Position numbers and translations under genes: made by a program. This document shows positions 11,775 through 23,480 of a DNA stretch of 64,000 nucleotides, piece by piece. This stretch comes from Erodium maritimum (lineage: Eukaryota; Streptophyta; Magnoliopsida; Geraniales; Geraniaceae), in assembly GCA_963921825.1 (NCBI GenBank), contig OY997593.1, positions 64,278,039-64,342,038 on the forward strand, read 5' to 3'. Every line of letters starts with the position of its first letter. The stretch's first letter is position 1. The notes beneath the pieces are model-generated. The model searched no databases. It was given only the letters and a program-made list of their open reading frames with translations, and had not been told where the DNA came from.

Positions 11775-12115
11775 TCTTGCCCCAAGGGTGTTTTCCAGGA
11801 AGATATCCGACCGAGGGGTGTGCCGGTTCGATATGTTTATTTTGTTGTTTCACCCCGATGCTTCGTGTTCCGGGAAGACACATAGGCCGATGGGTATTCC
11901 GGTATGGTGTATTGTTGTCTCACCCCGATGCTACGTGTTCCGGGAAGATTTGTTTCACCCCGATGCTACGTGTTCCGGGAAGACTTGTTTCACCTCGATG
12001 TTGTGTGTTCCGGGAAGACATCTAGACCGAAGGGTATTCCGGTATGATGTATGTTGTTTCGCCCCGACGATCGGTGTTCCGGGAAGTTATCTAGGCCGAT
12101 GGGTTTTTCCGGTAT
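11775..12115. repeat. Degenerate tandem repeat zone in LTR unit A
   Basis: The cores CACCCCGATGCTACGTGTTC plus CGGGAAGA and TAGGCCGATGGGTATTCCGG recur at irregular spacing. Unit B has the same zone at 36130-36510, unit C a diverged form near 43600-43760, and unit D (reverse) near 55840-56120. Confidence 0.75.
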
Positions 12116-12318
12116 GATATGTTGAGCTTGTGTGAGGAGCGGAATCTCGCAATTTAATTGTATTACATTTCGGTATCCGTGTGTTTCTTTTGTGGGTGTC
12201 TATTGGTGATTAAGTTGTGTCCCTGTCGATATCTCTTTGTGTTGTCTTTTTATTAATTGTTGTTAATCGAGAAATTTGGTGACGGAGCGGGAATCCTTTT
12301 CCCCTTTACTACTTTTCT

Positions 12319-12360
12319 TACTGAGCGTAAACTCACCCCTTCTGTTTTCTTGTATTACAG
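12319..12360 (+). other. Conserved hairpin plus acceptor-like site in LTR unit A
   Basis: CTGAGCGTAAACTCACCCC is followed by a T-rich tract and TATTACAG, then GTTTCGTTGATGAGTAG. The stem is TGAGC/ACTCA around GTAA (one mismatch). The same arrangement occurs at one place in all six LTR units. Confidence 0.7.
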
Positions 12361-13320
12361 GTTTCGTTGATGAGTAGGCTTAAAGGACATCTCAGGGCTC
12401 GGGAGCTCGTTGAGGGTCCGGGTTGTTTTATGTATTAGAGACCTACCTTCTTTTTCCGTACTAAACTATGTTTTCACCTGTTCGGATTTGAGCGTTTGAC
12501 TCATGTTATTTCAGAGTTGTTCACTTTTGTACTAAAATTATGAGTTTCATTTCATTTAATTTTCCTTTTATCTTTAATGTTTATCTACTATTTGAGTTCA
12601 CGTCTCGAGTCCGGTCAAAACCGGATTTGGGGCGTGACAAGAGGAGTCCTCCCTCTGGAAGATCACCGGCTGCGTCCTGGATCTTGGAGACAGCGGACCA
12701 TGTCGCCTTGATGACGGCGGATGTGGGCCCGGAGCCCTAATGAGGGCCCCTCGAATCCCGGGATTTGCATGCAGCCTAGGGTTTGCATGCCTCCTGAAGG
12801 GCGACGGCGGCCGAGTCGCAAAGATCGGTGGAGGGACCACCATGCATGGCGGAGGAATAAAACGCTCTGATGGATGGATATGGAACATCAACGGGTGGTG
12901 GTCGCCCCGATGGAACTCAGCTCGACCCCAAACCAGATCCGTTCGTTGGTACCGGGATCGGTCCCACGGTTCCTGGCGAGGATCCATCGGTGGAGCTTCG
13001 ATCCGATGCGGCAGGTACGGCCACGGGGGCCTGTGTGCCCGCCCTTGCATGGACCAAACGCACCGGCGATGCATGACCATTGGTCCCATGGCCAAGCCGA
13101 GAGGAGGGGGAAATATCCGGTGAGGATTCACCAGCGACCACGGTGGATGAGATCTGGTTCCATTGCCCTGACGACGGTGCCCTGGCTGAGACATCAATGA
13201 CGACTAAGGGGTGGGGGGACGAGTAGCGTGGAGGAGGAGAAGCAGTCCGGTTGCAGCAGACTACGATAATGAAAACGTAAACCATAGTTAGGGTAGAAGA
13301 GGACCTTTAGAAGAGGTAGC

Positions 13321-14345
13321 AGAGCGTTTTTTGTGTATATTTGGACACATTAGAAATTTCATACTTGAAGTTGAACTTATATAATTAAAATTAAGCTTAT
13401 ATTAGAAGCCATTTGGCGTAATCATTATCTGCTTTTGTTTATATAAATATTAGGTTTTAATAGAAAAAAAATATCAGTAAAAAAACTACATTGTTTATAA
13501 GGGGTGAAAAATAATCCATTGGATTGGCTAATTTGATATAGATTTCTGAACAAAAAATTCTATTAAAAAAACATTCAACTTTTTTTGTTCAAACATTGAA
13601 TTTTTTTACACTTGTAATAAATTAAGAAAATAATATGGGACTTTATTAAAAATATATGTGTGAACTTCAAAAAATAGGTTGAATTCAATTTTATGGATTT
13701 ATACACACAAAACGTAAGTTTAATTCAAAAAAAATAAATTCAGGCCCAACTTAATAAGCGGCCGATTTTCTGTCAAAAACGATTAAAAAAAACAACAAGT
13801 TTTTGTTTTTGTTTTGGGTTCATCGATCTTTTTGAGTTCAGTAATTTTTTTGCTCACCCTTGTTTATAATTTTTTATTTTTCGTGAATTAAATTGCATTT
13901 GATTGTGTACGCTTCATTGCGTACGCTCCGGATCAGAGTGAGAAGGCCGAGTCCAAGACTTAGTGTTGAGAGAGTGATGGGCTCTACACAACCATGTTCA
14001 TGTCGTAGCTTGTGGGTTGGGCTGAAACCTTCAAGGTCTATTATATTTGACTAATACGGGTACCAATATTATAGCCCGTAGCCTATAAACCCCGACACAT
14101 GGACGTAAAACGACAACTATAATTGTCGCTCCTGCATCACCCCATCTCTTGTAAAGTTGGGACCCACCTCACGTGGGGGGCTTAATCGAGGCTATCCATA
14201 CTTGGGTTGACCTTTGACTTCTCATGTGTCTCTCTTAATTTGGACAGTTAAGCCGCCACGTATAACGGTTCATGTTGGATGTTTGTATGCATTTAACAAA
14301 TATGTATTTAGAAAAAGTTACTTGTTAAAAGTATAATAACTATTA
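13321..14345. other. Intergenic AT-rich stretch
   Basis: The first half is A/T-rich with homopolymer runs, and the second half (about 13900-14340) is of mixed composition. No reading frame, RNA gene or terminal repeat is recognised. It may hold decayed transposon flanks. Confidence 0.4.
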
Positions 14346-17300
14346 AATCGTAATAGGTTGTCTCTCAGCGCTCCGACGACCCTAGGGTTCAACCATAACC
14401 CTTTGGGGTCCTACTTCACCGTTGTCGATCGTCTTGATCGGAGTCGGTTCTCGTCCTCGCCTTGCTGCACTGGTCACTAGGCTCTCCTCGTCGTCCCTGC
14501 GTGCACGGTCTGTCACTGCTCCGATCGTCATATTCATCCTGCGGCGCCGTTACAGTGACTCCGAAGCTCCTCTGGTCCGTGCTGATTGAAGACGGTGATC
14601 CCGGAAGGCCCCTACGGATCATGTGTCAGATCGTCGGATCACGCGTCGGGTTGCAATCGCAGTTCGCCGGCTGGGGGACACAGATTCGCTTCTGCCGGCG
14701 GCGGGCCGATCACGGCAGGCCTGTCTCGGACTTGGTCGCCCTAGCCAAGAGCCTTCAAGATATACTGCTTCCTTGATTCCCTTGTTGTTGCATTGTTCGT
14801 GATTGGTTTCTGTTCTATATTGCTCTCGTTATGCCGATATTTTTATCATGAAATTGTCGTGAATTGGGCGCGGATCATAACCGGCGTCAGCTTAAGGATC
14901 TGGTTGGGCGTTTTAAACCGGGCATTGTGTTTCTCACAGAGACTCATCATGTAGACTCTCAAAACTCCTGGTCAAGGCTGGCCATTTTAAGGCGGACACT
15001 GGGGTTTCATGGGGGTACAGGGATTCCTGGAGTTACCCCCCGGCAGTATCGGGTACTCGAGCCTCATCGAACAAAGGAGAGGTTATCCTCCTCTGGTCGG
15101 AGAGGTGTGTGGTGGACGTGCTCTCGGCTCAGCAGTCCCACATAGATGTTGTTGTTCGGATCGGACAGGAATTGCCTTTACGGTTTACAAGAATTTACTG
15201 GGAACCGGTATGGGAGAACAGGCACAAGACGTGGGACAATTTGCGTCATCTGGCTACAGTCCCAGCGCCGTCAGACTGGGTGCTAATGGGAGACTCAAAT
15301 GGTATCCTTCAGCCCTCAGCAAAAAAAAAGGATGCAATGCGTACCCTGTAGGTATCATGCAGGGGTCCCAACATGCTATTTCTGCCATCGGGGTGGAGGA
15401 ACTTCCATTACAGTGGTACCAGTTTACGTGGACTAGGGGACATGATCCAGAGACCAAAGTAGAGAGTCAACTTGACAGGGCCTTCATGTCTCCTCAGGCT
15501 AGATCCCGTTTTAGAGACGCGTCTCTGCAAAACTTGGGTGTCTCGACCTCCGACCATATGTCCATCCTACTACAGATACAAAATGAGCCTTTAGAACGAC
15601 GTCAACGGTAGTTCCAGTTCGAGAATGTGTGGTTGGAGCACCCTGAGTGCGGTACCCTAGTCCAAGCTGAGTGGGGAAGACTGGGGGATCGCCACATAAA
15701 GCATCATATCAACGACATTGGGCAGTCTCTCGATGAGCGGGGTCAGACAGTCTTCCAGGATAATATCAACCAAATCTGCTCTCTTCAGAGGAAATTGGTT
15801 GAAGTAAATGACCGGACTGACAGACAAGGTATTAAACTCCTGCTGACTTTACAGAAACAATATATTCAAGCTTTGGCCAAACAGGAAGAGTTTTGCCGCC
15901 AACGAGCGAAACAGCACTAGTTGGGAGAAGGAGATAGAAATACGAAGTTCTTCCAACGGTCGGCCACGAAAAGACAGGCAAGAAACAAACTTAAATCGCC
16001 GGTTAACGATGAGGGGGTGGAAATGCAGTGGCACACGGGGGATGAGGGAGCTGATCCACTCCTATTTCGCCAACATTTTCACTGCGGGAGATATTGATGA
16101 CTACGATCTTCCCATGTCGGTTCCTCATATGATAACCCCTGCCCGGAATCTACAGTTGACAAAGCGGGTATCGGACGCGGAAGCGCGAAAGACAGTTTTT
16201 CAAATGGGACCATCAAAGTCCCCGGGTCCAGATGGTCTCAACCCGAAATTCTTCCAACATTACTGGGATACCCTATCTCCGGAAGTTATCGAGTTTGTCT
16301 GATCGGCGGTGGCAACATGCAACATCGACCATGATATCAACAATTCTACCCTGGTACTGATCCCGAAGAAGCCTGGGGCGAGGAAGATCATAGAGTTACA
16401 ACCTATAACCCTTTGTAACGTCATCTTATTTAGAATTTTGTCCAAAGTCTTGGCCAATCGCCTAAAACCGCTCCTGGATCATATTATATCCACCAATTAG
16501 GGAGCGTTTCTACCAGGGCAGCATATTCAGGATGATGTGCTCATATCGTACGAAATTATCCACACACTCAAGCGTCAGACTCAAGGGCAAAGGGGTTTTA
16601 TGGTCTTAAAGCTGGATATGAGCAAGGCCTATGATAGAGTGAAATGGTCCTTCCTTTTATTCATGATGGGTGTGTTTGGCTTCGACGTGGGGTGGAGGTC
16701 TTTGGTTCTCGCCTGCATGCGGTCTATCCATTACACGGTGAGTTCAGATGGAAAGCACACTGCCCCCTTCACAGCTGGGTGGGGGATTCGCCAAGGTGAT
16801 CCTTTGTCCCCATATCTTGTATGCTCAACCAAGCCGAAAGGAACGGGACTCTTCACAGGGTTTTGGTGGCCAGAGCCCCCCCGATAGTATCTCACATCTT
16901 CTTTGCAGATGATTGCTATATCTTATGTAGGGTCGATCCGAATGAGGCTGCACAGCTTAACTAAATCCTACAATCTTTCGGACAATTGTCGGTCAGGTAA
17001 TCAACAAGGGCAAGTAATCCATTTTCTTTAGCACCAACACCTCACCAGTAAACCGGGCGGCCTGTTGTGGCACTCTAGGGATTTAGGATATTTCTGGCCC
17101 GTCTATATATCTGGGGGTTCCGAAAATGCTGGGGCGACACAAAGGTCAGAGCCTCCAATTTCTGTGTGACCGGAATGTGACTAAAATAGGAACCTGAGAT
17201 GGCCAAATGTTGTACGCAGGGGGGAAAAGAGGTGATGATTCAGTTAGTACTTCAGGCCATGCCGATCTATGCCATGAGTGTGTTCCTTCTACCACGGGAT

Positions 17301-18927
17301 TCCATCAACAAGATCCACATTGCGTTAGCACGATACTGGTGGACGGGGACCCCTAGAGGTAACAAACCGATTATCTGGCAGGACTGGAAGAAGCTCTGCA
17401 GACCGAAAGAGGATGGGGTAATGGGATTCCGGGACATGAGAGACATGAACATATAGCTATTTTGGCCAAGATGGGATGGAAGTTTTTGACCCATCCAGAT
17501 AGTTTAGTCGCTCGCATTATGCGAATGGTAACTTTCTAACCGCAGACGGAGGTAATAACCCCAACCAGGTCTGGTCGGGTCTCCAAGCTACACAAGACTT
17601 GCTTAGGTAGGGTTTGATTCGGACTATTGGGGACGAGTGTTCGACTATGGTGGAGGGGTCTCTCTGGCTCCTAGGGAATGACCCTGTCATCCCGCCTCAT
17701 ACTTGCCTCATCCAGAACATGAGGGTGTCAGAGCTGGCTTCGAGCAATAGTCAGTCGTGGGACATCCCGAAACTCCAACATAATTTTCCTCCAGCCATTG
17801 TGGAGGATATACTGTAGGTGCCTCCTCCTCTTCCACACCATTCCGATAAATGGTCGTGGAAGTACAACATTCGGGGAGTTTACTTGGTCAAGGAAGGGTA
17901 TAGGGCGTTATCCCGGGAGAATGGAAGATGGCATGTATCGGCTGGCACGACGGTCTGGACGGGTATTTGGGACCTGGACGTCCAACCGCGCATAAAGGTA
18001 TTCCTATAGCGGACTTTATCCGGTACTCTACAAGTAGCGGTCAATCTACGAATCAAATTTGTCCCGATTCCGAACACTTGCCCGATTTGTCAGGGTGATC
18101 AGGAGACTACCGACCACCTCCTCCTCCATTGTCCCTTCGCCCGATCAGTCTGGGCTTTATCGGGTTCGTCGGTCCCCATCACCCCTTCGGGTACTTTACA
18201 TGATTGGATGTCTTTACTGCTGCAACTTCCGGACATGCAAATGAAGAGTAAAATGAGCATGTTTCTCTGGGAGATCTGAAAAGCGAGAAATGAGATGGTT
18301 TGGGATAATAGTACTTCTACTCCGCAGGGTATCCTAGCTACAGTTCTTAGCAACAAATGCAGTTGGTCAGAGGCCCCAATTGGCCGACCCAAACCCATTG
18401 TCGTCCCTTCCTGCAGGAAGACGAGTTGGACTCTGACGCCTCTACATTGGTCTACTATCAATGTGGATGGCACAACCTTTGCGGATTCAGGGCATTTTGG
18501 ATGGGGTTGGCTTTGTAGAACGGAGACGGGAGCGATTCTTGATGGGAGGAGCGGTAGTGGGCTTGGCATGCTGGGTCCCGAATATTCTGAAGTTATGGCT
18601 ATTTGACAGGCTTTGCAATGGATTCAAACATCTCACCTCTCCAGAGTAATTATTCGGAGCGATGCCCAGCATCTGGTCCATTTGATTCAAGGGTCCCACC
18701 AGGTGTTCTCCCCCTTGGGCCGACTGGTTGACGATAGTCGGACCCTCCTTGCTGTTCTCGAGGATAATAAACTCGAGTATATTTCTAGGTCAGCGAACGG
18801 AGCAGCCCACTGGCTAGCTCGGGAAGCCCGTTCCATGCATGTCCTCTCGTGGTCCGGATTCACTATTCCGGATGCACTTAAATGTATTTTGCAACAGTTC
18901 AAGTAATAAATCTATTTCTTCCGTTTA
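14346..18927 (+). mobile_element. L1-type LINE with decayed ORF2
   Basis: A CT-rich leader with ACCCTAGGGTTCAACC at about 14390 is followed by an apurinic endonuclease, reverse transcriptase, zinc-binding and RNase H regions in the standard order of plant L1 elements. The sequence ends CAAGTAATAAATCTATTTCT and a short A run at about 18927. ORF1 (DUF4283 plus zinc knuckle) is not recognisable, so about 1-1.5 kb seems to be deleted between the leader and ORF2. No clear target duplication was found, so the 5' boundary is approximate. Confidence 0.85.
14848..18905 (+). pseudogene. LINE ORF2: endonuclease, reverse transcriptase, RNase H (broken)
   Basis: Pieces by position. Endonuclease: GADHNRRQLKDLVGRFKPGI then FLTETHH (14864-14960), GDSNGIL (about 15285, for the usual GDFN-I), FTWTRGHDPE and SDHMSILL (15420-15580). 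Reverse transcriptase: PSKSPGPDGLNPKFFQ (about 16210), LIPKKPGARKI (about 16360), VLKLDMSKAYDRVKWSFL (16600), GIRQGDPLSPYL (16780) and FFADDCYIL, the catalytic FADD box (16900). zf-RVT: KWSWKYNIRGVYLVKEGYRA (17850). RNase H: TINVDGTTFADSGHFGWGW (18450), IIRSDAQHLVHLI (18655) and the C-terminal ANGAAHWLAREAR (18800). At least ten stops or frameshifts (for example 15609, 15918, 16300, 16498, 17456, 17816, 18604) show that it is dead. Confidence 0.9.
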
Positions 18928-18929
18928 AA

Positions 18930-19196
18930 AAAAAACTAATAAGATATAATATCATTCTATAAGAAGTTTTTGTCCCTTAAAAAAAGTTATTGTGCTTGCT
19001 TCCTTTTGGAGTTTGTAGCGACGAATAACAACGAATATACTAACGGTGGTGACGCAGACTTGTAGTGGTGGATTTACGGCTTGTCTACCAATACACCGAG
19101 TGAATTTTCTCTTTCTTCTTTGGTGTCGAATGCAATCGGGATCGTGCTGTCGGCGCACGCAAGGATGGGTGAGCCACATGTGACACTAGAAGCAGG
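18930..19196. other. Short unassigned stretch
   Basis: This lies between the LINE tail and LTR unit F. It is continuous with 22244 onward before the unit F insertion. No gene is recognised. Confidence 0.4.
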
Positions 19197-19201
19197 TGGC
19201 A
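19197..19201. repeat. 5-bp target duplication TGGCA (left), LTR unit F
   Basis: TGGCA directly precedes TGTCACGCCCC and recurs at 22239-22243. Confidence 0.85.
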
Positions 19202-19453
19202 TGTCACGCCCCAATTTCAGTAAACCGAACTAGGGACGCGAACATTTAAAATAATAAAACCGTTTGAAACCTGTTTTGAATAAACACTTTAAAATCACCA
19301 TTTGTTCAACGAAATAATATTTACAACTCAAAATCAGTCCCAACAAGTGGACAAAACAAGGTATCCGTCACTAGACTCAAAAGTAAAACCCAGAATCCCG
19401 CTCCTAGCTCTTCGAGCTTCAGAAGCTCACCTAGTCCAACCTGCGACCGGTAC

Positions 19454-19491
19454 CTGTAGGAAAAGCAGCTAGGGGTGAGCGTTCGCTCACC
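19454..19491 (-). other. Conserved hairpin plus acceptor-like site in LTR unit F
   Basis: On the minus strand it reads GGTGAGCGAACGCTCACC (8-bp perfect arms, AA loop), then CCTAGCTGCTTTTCCTACAG. It is nearly identical to unit E at 62290-62327. Confidence 0.75.
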
Positions 19492-20084
19492 ACCACAGAT
19501 AACAGACTAACTACGGCAAAATTAGCAGACAATGCCGGTAACACCAACAACAAACTCAACACCGGGGATCACTGTCCCCGACTCAAGTACTCCGACTGAC
19601 ACACACCCACGGTGACCTTCCTCGAAAGACTCGACACTTGACACGCAAAGTAGACCCGACACAACGATTGACGACCTCCTCCAAAGACTCAAGAGACCAT
19701 CACGCAACACCCAAGATCACAAATGATCGCACACCAAACAAGATCAAAAAGGATCGCATACCAGCTGCTCAGTAATCTCCCCCACTCATACGAACACGGA
19801 TCAGGCTAGCCAAAGAATGCTTACAACCTGTTGATACTCGAACACGGACCAGGCTAGCCCAAGAATGCTTACAACCTGTTGATACTCAAACTCGGATCAG
19901 GCTAGCCAAAGAATGCTTGCAACCTGTTGATACTCAAACTTGGTCAGACCAGCCCAAGAATGCTTGCAACCTACCGGGATTCAAACTTGGTCAGGCCAGC
20001 CAACGAATGCTTGCAACCTACCGGGATCCGCAATCACAATCACAAGCAAGGTTCAACCAACAGTAACAAGACTAGTTCAACACT

Positions 20085-20405
20085 CCACAGGCACTCATGG
20101 CCACCCAAGACACCAACGGTAAAGTACGGGTTCACAACCCCACGGGCACTCACGGCCACCCAAAACTCCAATAATAATACCACGGGCTCTCATGGCCACC
20201 CAAGACTCGACAATAATAACACGGACTCTCATGGCCACCCAAAAAACCAATAATAATACCACGGGCTCTCATGGCCACCAAAGACTCGACAATAATAACA
20301 CGGGCTCTCATGGCCACCCAAGACTCGACAATAATAACACGGGCTCTCATGGCCACCCAAACCCAATAATAATACACGGGCTCTCATGGCCACCCAAGAC
20401 ACCAA
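20085..20405. repeat. About 38-45 bp minisatellite in LTR unit F
   Basis: Eight or so copies of CGGGCTCTCATGGCCACCCA plus AGACTCGACAATAATAACA, alternating with a variant containing AAACTCCAATAATAATACCA. Related, more diverged units (GGTGGCCATGAGAGCCCGTG) occur in unit E at 61240-61650. A second repeat, GGCTAGCCNAAGAATGCTT plus GCAACCTGTTGATACTC, lies at about 19800-20030. Confidence 0.85.
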
Positions 20406-22238
20406 CAATAATACACAACAACCTTCGGCATAACCAATGCCTCCAACAGTTCTAATATTACCAGTTTCACAATCAACCTCCGGGCATGGTCATATGCCTC
20501 CAGTACTCCTAATATTGACAAGTTCGCAATCAACCTCCGGGCATGGTCATATGCCTCTAGTAATTCTAATATCACTAAGTTCTCTGCTCCTACGACACTG
20601 CTAAGTGTCACATGCTTTTCTCATAAACGCTACGTTCCCGTATCATGCATTTCTAATATTTAAAATAAACCTACTCAACACACGACACCCCGGTGTCACA
20701 TGCAATTTTACTATTAACTTTCCCTAGTCAGGGCCGAGATCCGGCTACTTTTCCCTACCTCAAGACGATACTACAACAGCGTCTCCTAGCTGCTGACGAC
20801 TGGGCCAACACCGTCTCATAAGGTGAAGTCCACGAAGTCCAAGTCTGGGTCTGACTCTGGTCTTCTCGGGCGGAGTCCCAATCTGAATTTAACAGATACA
20901 ACTTACCATCAGTTCCGGTACGGTCCACTTTAAAAACAGCAGTTGCCCCTTTTTTAAACTCGTCCTAAATCCGTTTCAACAGGTTCATTCCCAATCCAAA
21001 ATCGTCCCAAAAAGTTCAAAACCCCATTTAATTTAAAACTGTTTTTGAAACCCTTGTTAATAACTCTGATTTCATTTTAAAAAATCATCTCTTTTCTGTT
21101 CTTTTCCCATCTCAAGGATTCAAATCCAGATACAAAAATGATTCAGTTTCCAGATTAGTCCAGATCAATAACAAAAACGGTTTCAAGTAAAACGTTCTTC
21201 GAATCAATTTCACGTCCAAAGTAACAAAGATCGAACCTTATTTCAAATCTCGTTTTATTTTCTTCTCTGAAAGTACAACACTTCTTGTTGTCTTCAAAAC
21301 ACTCAGATCCACAGCTCGGGACAAAAACACAAAAAACAACTTTTGAATTTAAACTCGTTTTAGTTTATTTTCCTTTTAACAGAATGAATTGTTTGCTTTT
21401 CTGATTCAACCAAAAACATATTCAACTTGACCAGATCCAACGGCTCGGGGAAAAACGAAACCACAAAGGGAGAAGAACGGACTCGGGAAAAATAATCCGA
21501 CCACCGGCGAAGACGTCGCCGGCGACTTGACCCCACGGTTGCGACTCACCGTAGAGGGAAAGGGAGCGGCGACGGGTGGCTCAGCACGGCGGAACACGGC
21601 GAACAAACACCTTATATCTGGACGGAAGCAACGGTCCCGTCCCAGATCTCTCGAGCTTTCTCGCGAGTTCGTTCCGGCCGGAAATGCACAGCGACGACGG
21701 TGGTGGTCGACGTTGAGCACGGGCTTCGTCCCGGTCGGAAATGCACGGCGACGGCGGTGGTCGACGTTGAGCACGGGCGGAGGAGACCTGAGAGAGGGTG
21801 AGGTCGGGAGAAGAGGAAGGGAGGTGGTGGCGGTCGGGCTGGACGGAGAGGGAGACGAGGTCGGAGATGGGGGAGAGGTGGGTTCGGCGTTGAGAGGGGA
21901 AACAGAGAGAAAGGGAGGTTGGTCTGCGCGCGATGGAACGAAGGAAGAGACGAAGTGGACAGAAACCCTAGAAATATGGTAATTAAGGTGCGGGCCTGGA
22001 TGTGCAAACGGGCTTCGACAAGCCACTGGGCTTCGCGGCCCAACGCGAGAGAGGGTCGGGCCTGGCCGGCCCGCGGGTCTGTCTGGTCCAGCTTTCCCTC
22101 TTTTTTTTTAAAGAAAAAAACTAAATCAAATTCCATTTTTTTTGAACGAAATAAAGGTTAAACCCAAATTTCAACCTCGACAATCTGATCGAACAGAACC
22201 TAAAACTTAAACTGTTTTTAACCAGAGCGGTCCTCACA

Positions 22239-22243
22239 TGGCA
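22239..22243. repeat. 5-bp target duplication TGGCA (right), LTR unit F
   Basis: Matches 19197-19201. Confidence 0.85.
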
Positions 22244-22289
22244 GATGTTCTCGGCATGGTGAGATCCTAGTCTAGTCGAGGGAGATCTT

Positions 22290-23480
22290 CTAGAGAACCC
22301 CGGCGAGGGGACCTCGCCCACGATAGCCCCGAGCAGTGGGCTCCCTGATCCACTCGCTTCGCTCGGTCACCCCTCTTAGGACGGTAAGGGCGAATCCAAT
22401 CGCTCTTGGATTGGATGCACATAGCGGCGGGCGTCTTAGCTCAGGTCTGAAGGGACGCCGATAGGTATCGATTGAGGAAGACGGCAACACGGAGGTCAGG
22501 GACGAGGAAATCGACCGAGACCTCTCCTCGGAACCCACAAAGAGTAGTCAGCCGGGAGTACTGAGGTCGATAGTACCCACGCCGGGTTGGAGGGGAGATG
22601 GAGGCAGAGGACGTATCTGATGGGTCATATGGTTCCTCTAGTTCGGGAGGATCCCTAGGCTTTCGGTGGCCCGAGTCATGAAATTTCCCTGATGGGGCAT
22701 TAGGTGTACAGGTCGACCCCGAGAGGCACGGACATCTGTATACAAGTAGCTGTTGAGGATCTAGGACCCACATGGGAGGCCTCACCATTCGAGAGGCGGT
22801 GGTTCGCCCTATAGAGCTTTTCTTTTGGAGAGTAAGTTTTGCCTACGACTTGGTGGCCTAGGTGATGACTACTAAGAAATTTCTCTGACAGTCGTTGATA
22901 GACTGGCTTGGGGAGCTGTGGAAATTGCAGAAGTGGAGGCTCGGTCACTCGAGGATGGTACGATGAGTTTCTTTTTCCAGTCATCGAAGGAAATAACCGA
23001 AGTTCTAGTAAGGCACTTTTACCTTTAAGCGTTCGGATGTATTGTTTGCGGACCTTCGAACAAATGCGTTTATAGAACATTTTTTACCACTTCTCGGTCC
23101 AGGATTGCATCTTCAATCTTCCAGCGGGGGCTTGTAACCGGGGAGTCGGGTTTCAGGTAGGAAGTGACATTGGCACCTGTTTGGAAATGGACGACGATGC
23201 AGATGGTGTGAGTTGGGGAGATTTCATGCGCGTTTGGGTGCAGGTAGATGTGCGACTCCCACTTTAGAGCCAACTGTGGTTCCGTTTCTCAGAATCAGAG
23301 ATATGGATTCTCCTTCATATTTCATATGCGAGTTTACTGAATAAATTTTTTGGCTGCAACTGCGTCGGGCATTTGGCCTCGATCTGTCAATCCGTTCACA
23401 AGGATAGAGAGCCTTCCCTTCGATCCCTTGTTGACCTGAGGTCAGTCGGGTTCCATGCACGTCATGGTAGGGTGACATCA
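22290..23480 (-). pseudogene. Unrecognised decayed coding-like sequence
   Basis: Four overlapping minus-strand open frames (23478-23224, 23273-23070, 23080-22700 and 22788-22441) follow one another with small frame changes, as expected for one protein broken by frameshifts. Visible protein-like stretches include LRNGTTVGSKV, ALKWESHIYLHPNA, THTICIVVHFQTGANVTSYL, SPRWKIEDAILDREVVKNV and STRRGYYRPQ-like text near the end. The composition is ordinary globular protein with a Pro/Ser-rich C-terminal part. I do not recognise the family. A decayed mobile-element or integrated viral protein is possible, as is a host gene remnant. Confidence 0.35.

Larger units (their letters stand above)
9927..12639 (+). 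mobile_element. LTR unit A (solo LTR, 2713 bp)
   Basis: It starts TGTAAGAACCGCCCCCGGTC and ends CCGGATTTGGGGCGTGACA, with 5-bp AGAGG duplications on both sides. No gag or pol reading frame, primer-binding site or polypurine tract lies between, so it behaves as a solo LTR. Landmarks shared with the other copies are GAGGTAGGGAAGAGTAG at about 11300, a CCCCGAtgctacgtgttccg repeat zone at 11775-12110, the hairpin/acceptor module at 12320-12360, and CTCGAGTCCGGTCAAAACCG near the end. It lies inside the second L1-like copy and is therefore younger than it. Ty3-gypsy or LARD origin is likely but cannot be shown without an internal region. Confidence 0.85.
9601..13320 (-). mobile_element. Second short L1-like element, split by an LTR unit
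   Basis: Two pieces, 9601-9926 and 12640-13320, flank a solo LTR. They share features with the 1993-3398 element. Near the ORF1-like end both have RRGILR, then PRPR-IKT and a terminal SP...GE before a stop, followed by a leader reading CCTATACCCACAGACCCG (minus strand). The 12640-13285 piece has Pro/Arg-rich ORF1-like minus-strand frames. No EN or RT is visible. Removing the LTR and one AGAGG copy restores a continuous element of about 1.0 kb. The outer boundaries are approximate because no target duplication was found. Confidence 0.6.
19202..22238 (-). mobile_element. LTR unit F (solo LTR, 3037 bp)
   Basis: On the plus strand it runs from TGTCACGCCCCAATTTCAG to GAGCGGTCCTCACA, flanked by TGGCA duplications. 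The minus strand therefore starts TGTGAGGACCGCTC and ends TTGGGGCGTGACA. It is the closest relative of unit E (59143-62583): shared TTCGGTTTACTGAAATTGGG end, shared CAGCAGCTAGGGGTGAGCG-type module and shared AGAGCCCGTG minisatellite. No coding region lies inside, and the plus-strand frames at 19927-20455 are translated minisatellite. Confidence 0.85.

Noticed and set aside
19927..20455. Plus-strand frames rich in GSHGHPRLDNNNT repeats, possibly a repetitive secreted protein
   Set aside because: They are translated minisatellite DNA inside LTR unit F, with no conserved start and frame changes between repeats.
21406..22136. Minus-strand frames of 174-206 codons as a gene
   Set aside because: They lie within LTR unit F, are Pro/Ser/Arg-rich, overlap in several frames, and correspond to the GC-rich block also found in unit E.
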